A stretch of DNA of 64,000 nt, from assembly GCA_963693285.1 (NCBI GenBank), contig OY848931.1, positions 5,237,079 to 5,301,078 of the forward strand, in the 5' to 3' direction. The stretch comes from Xestospongia muta (taxonomy: Eukaryota; Porifera; Demospongiae; Haplosclerida; Petrosiidae). This document shows positions 61,430 to 64,000 of this stretch, one piece after another; position 1 is the stretch's first letter; each line of letters starts with the position of its first letter. Made by a program: the position numbers and the translations under genes. A model generated the notes under the pieces. That model saw only the letters and a program-made list of their open reading frames with translations. It ran no database searches and had not been told where the DNA came from.

Positions 61430-62830
61430 ATACATTTTATATGTAGCTTGGAGTTAAAGTTTAGAGTTAAAGCTTACAGCTTAGAACTTATAACTGGAGT
61501 TATCGTTTTAGCTTATAGTTAGAGCTTATAGTTACAGCTTACAGCTTATAGTTATAGCTTATAGAGTTAGAGCTTATAGTTACATCTTATAGCTTATAAA
61601 TGATAGTATAGCTTATAGAGTCAGAGCTTATAGCTTATAGAGTTAGAGCTTATAGCTATTTATAGCTTTTGTCTTATAGCTTATAGTTAGAGCTTATAGT
61701 TATAGCTTAGAGTTAAAGCTTATAGTTATAGAATTAGAGCTTACAGCTTTGTTTGACCTTATAGCTTATAATTAGAGCTTATAGCTTATGGTTGGAGCTT
61801 ATAGTTATAGCTTAAAGAGTTGGAGCTTACAGTTTAGAGTTAGAGGTTATAGCTTGTAGATAGACATTATAGCTTATAGTTAAAACTATAGAGGTAGAGC
61901 TTACACCTTAGAGTTAGACCTTACAGCTTATAGTTAGAGCTTATAGCTTATAGTTAGAGCTTGTAGCTTATAGAGTTAGAGTTGGAGGTTATAGCTCATA
62001 GATAGAGTTATAGCTTATAGTTAGACATTATAGCTTATAGTTAGAGCTTATAGGTACAGCTTACATCTTATAGCTTATAAATGATAGTATAGCTTAAAGA
62101 GTCAGAGCCTATAGTTATAGCTTATAGAGTTAGAACTTATAGCTATTTATAGCTTTTCGTAGCTATTTATAGCTTTTGTCTTATAGCTTATAGTTAGAGC
62201 TTATAGTTATAGCTTAGAGTTAAAGCTTATAGTTATAGAATTAGAGCTTACAGCTTTGTTTGACCTTATAGCTTATAATTAGAGCTTATAGCTTATGGTT
62301 GGAGCTTATAGTATAGCTTATAGAGTTGGAGCTTACAGCTTAGAGTTAGAGGTTATAGCTTGTAGTTAGACATTATAGCTTATAGTTAAAACTATAGAGG
62401 TAGAGCTTACACCTTAGAGTTAGACCTTATAGCTTATAGTTAGAGCTTATAGTTAGAGTTAGACCTTATAGCTTATAGTTAGAGCTTATAGCTTAGAGTT
62501 AGAGCTTATAGCTTATAGTTAGAGCTTATAGCTTATAGTTAGAGCTTATAACTTATAGAGTTAGAGCTTAGAGTTGGAGGTTATAGCTTATAGATAGAAT
62601 TAGAGCTTATAGCTTATAGTTAGACATTATAGCTTATAGTTAGAGCTTATAAAGTTAGGTTAGAGCTTATAGAGTTAGAGCTTAAAGTTAGAGCTTATAG
62701 TTAGAGCTTATACATTTAGAGTTTAGAGTTAGAGCTTATAGTTAGAGCTATAGAGGTAGAGCTTAAACCGTAGAGTTAGACCTTATAGCTTATAGTTATA
62801 GCTTATAAAGTTAAAATTAGAGCTTAAATA
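61430..62830. repeat. AGCTTATAG satellite with a 507-bp higher-order repeat
   Basis: About 1.4 kb of short degenerate units combining AGCTTATAG, AGTTAGAGCTTATAG and AGTTATAG. Marker words repeat at one fixed offset: AGCTATTTATAGCTTTTGTC at 61,654 and 62,161, and CAGCTTTGTTTGACC at 61,744 and 62,251, both 507 bp apart, showing a larger unit was duplicated. Confidence 0.9.
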
Positions 62831-62889
62831 CCGAATAGTTTTTAGGGTTTTAGCATTTTCCTTTTGCACCAAATGGATTAGGCAAGTCT

Positions 62890-63160
62890 TTGCATTTTGT
62901 AACAAAGATTGCATTATCCTTTTAAAAATATTTATATGATGCCCTTTGTTCTTCTAGTAAATGTACATGTAAATTAATAAATTTGTTTTGGTTTTTTTAT
63001 ACAAACTTTAAAGAATGAAATTGCTTTGAATTTTTAATGATGATAGCTATATATTAGTATTACTGCTGTAATATCTAGCATTATCTTTTTATAATGTTTA
63101 TATTATGCCTTTGTTCTACTAGTAAATGTATATGTAAAGAATTAAATTGCTTCAAATTTG
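62890..63160 (+). repeat. Two tandem units of the MITD1-intron repeat family
   Basis: GCATTATCCTTTTAAAAAT, GCCCTTTGTTCTTCTAGTAA, AATGTACATGTAAATTAATA and GATGATAGCTATATA match units at 6.2-7.4 kb; a second, more diverged unit follows from about 63,060. Confidence 0.82.
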
Positions 63161-63689
63161 TCATCAGACTACAAGGGCATAATTAAATATTCATGGCTTT
63201 TTAAAAATATTAATAATAATTATCAATAGTTATTAACTTTTAATTATGTATAGAGTCAATCATAGTTAATTACAAAGAAATGATGAAGTTTAGTTTTGTT
63301 TACAAAGAACTATCCTGGAATTTTTTAACTCCTGTTAAAACTGCAATACGAAATTTTCGAAACAAATCCATAATGTGGACAAAAGATCTATCTCTATGTA
63401 CAAGAGAGCTAGACTATTAGGTCTTTGTTGTGTCATTGTCGAGAGTAAGTACTTTTTAAGCCAACAAATACTAGAAAAACCACCCAGAAGCCATTTCTTT
63501 TCCTGAATTAGCTTAACAGGATATGCCCTAGTATGCCCAGGTCTAAATACGCCTATGTTTGAGTCAAGTCAGGCCCTGGTATTGCCAGCATAGCTGCCAA
63601 TTGCTATACTTGTAGCTTCATCCAGTATCTGCTAAATCACCCTATTTTTTAGAATTCCTTCAAGCAACCAGCAAACATACATATTTTGA

Positions 63690-63888
63690 ATGTATACTAT
63701 GGGTATACTATATGGTCAGTCTGAAGAAAATGATTTCAGTCATTCAAGTGTATATGGACATCATAATGGCAAAGAGCATTAACAAACTGCCAATGATCAA
63801 GACATTGTCCCATCAGAAGATCAGTGTACAATTGAGAAATTAATATTAGAAATACTTGAAGATGTTACACCTACTGAAATAAAATGAA
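63690..63888 (+). pseudogene. Decayed coding-like stretch of unknown family
   Basis: One frame reads ILYGQSEENDFSHSSVYGH, a single TAA, then QTANDQDIVPSEDQC and TIEKLILEILEDVTPTEIK before TGA at 63,886. Composition is protein-like (acidic, Ser/Gln-rich, then an amphipathic helix). The final DVTPTEIK words are also present at 39,530-39,556 next to repeat R copy 1. I do not recognise the family. Confidence 0.3.
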
Positions 63889-64000
63889 GGCTCACCTTTT
63901 GAGAAGAATGTTTTATAACAAAACAGTATCTCCACTACAGAAACTAATAAAGTTATACAATGATTCAGTGACATTTGTTAGAGTATTTTATTGATACAGT
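63845..64000 (+). repeat. Dispersed repeat R, copy 3, cut by the window end
   Basis: GATGTTACACCTACTGAAAT, AACAAAACAGTATCTCCACT and TTCAGTGACATTTGTTAGAG match 39,528-39,680 closely. The rest lies beyond the window. Confidence 0.75.

Noticed and set aside
61430..62830. Telomeric or subtelomeric repeat
   Set aside because: The unit is AGCTTATAG/AGTTAGAG, not TTAGGG-like, and the array is interstitial with ordinary repeats on both sides.
1..64000. Bacterial or symbiont origin, operons with Shine-Dalgarno sites
   Set aside because: Genes have spliceosomal introns throughout and are animal orthologs; no prokaryotic gene order is seen.

Overview
This is an AT-rich nuclear segment from an animal. 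Genes are split by many small GT-AG introns (often 45-60 bp), and neighbouring genes are very close: two divergent gene pairs have start codons 91 and 197 bp apart, and the APIP and ISY1 stop codons are 30 bp apart. Gene content is metazoan (Spindly with its C-terminal CaaX box, EEA1, MITD1, APIP, ISY1, PRMT5). Compact genes with very short AT-rich introns would fit a sponge or another early-branching animal. That placement is an inference; no species can be assigned from the sequence alone.

Left part, 1-39.3 kb, is gene-dense and conserved. In order: the 5' exons of a PX-domain (sorting-nexin-like) gene (-); APIP, the methionine-salvage dehydratase (+); ISY1, a splicing factor (-); MITD1, an ESCRT/abscission factor (+); Spindly, a kinetochore dynein adaptor (+); EEA1, a Rab5/PI3P endosome tether (-); a hAT-like transposase fragment (-); and PRMT5 (+). 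A tRNA-Lys(UUU) gene lies antisense in an EEA1 intron. A 3.7-kb array of 54/55-bp units, each able to form a hairpin, fills another EEA1 intron. A ~185-bp tandem repeat carrying a perfect 36-bp palindrome fills MITD1 intron 1.

Right part, 39.3-64 kb, is accessory and repeat-rich. It holds a 1.25-kb element with 38-bp terminal inverted repeats and a target-site duplication; a ~5-kb segment present twice (about 41.9-47.0 kb and 52.35-58.0 kb), each copy carrying a small two-exon ORF with a piggyBac-like acidic N-terminus and a tandem array of exon-like cassettes; and, between the copies, decayed genes (a COP1 ubiquitin-ligase remnant, a possible MBOAT fragment, a permuted NlpC/P60-like pseudogene). 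Beyond 58 kb lie dispersed repeats and three different satellite arrays, one with a 507-bp higher-order repeat. The strongest unexplained items are the intronic hairpin array, the duplicated locus with a ~440-bp stretch without differences between copies, the growth of a short exon-like motif into a minisatellite in one copy only, and the foldback repeat family seeded at three places.
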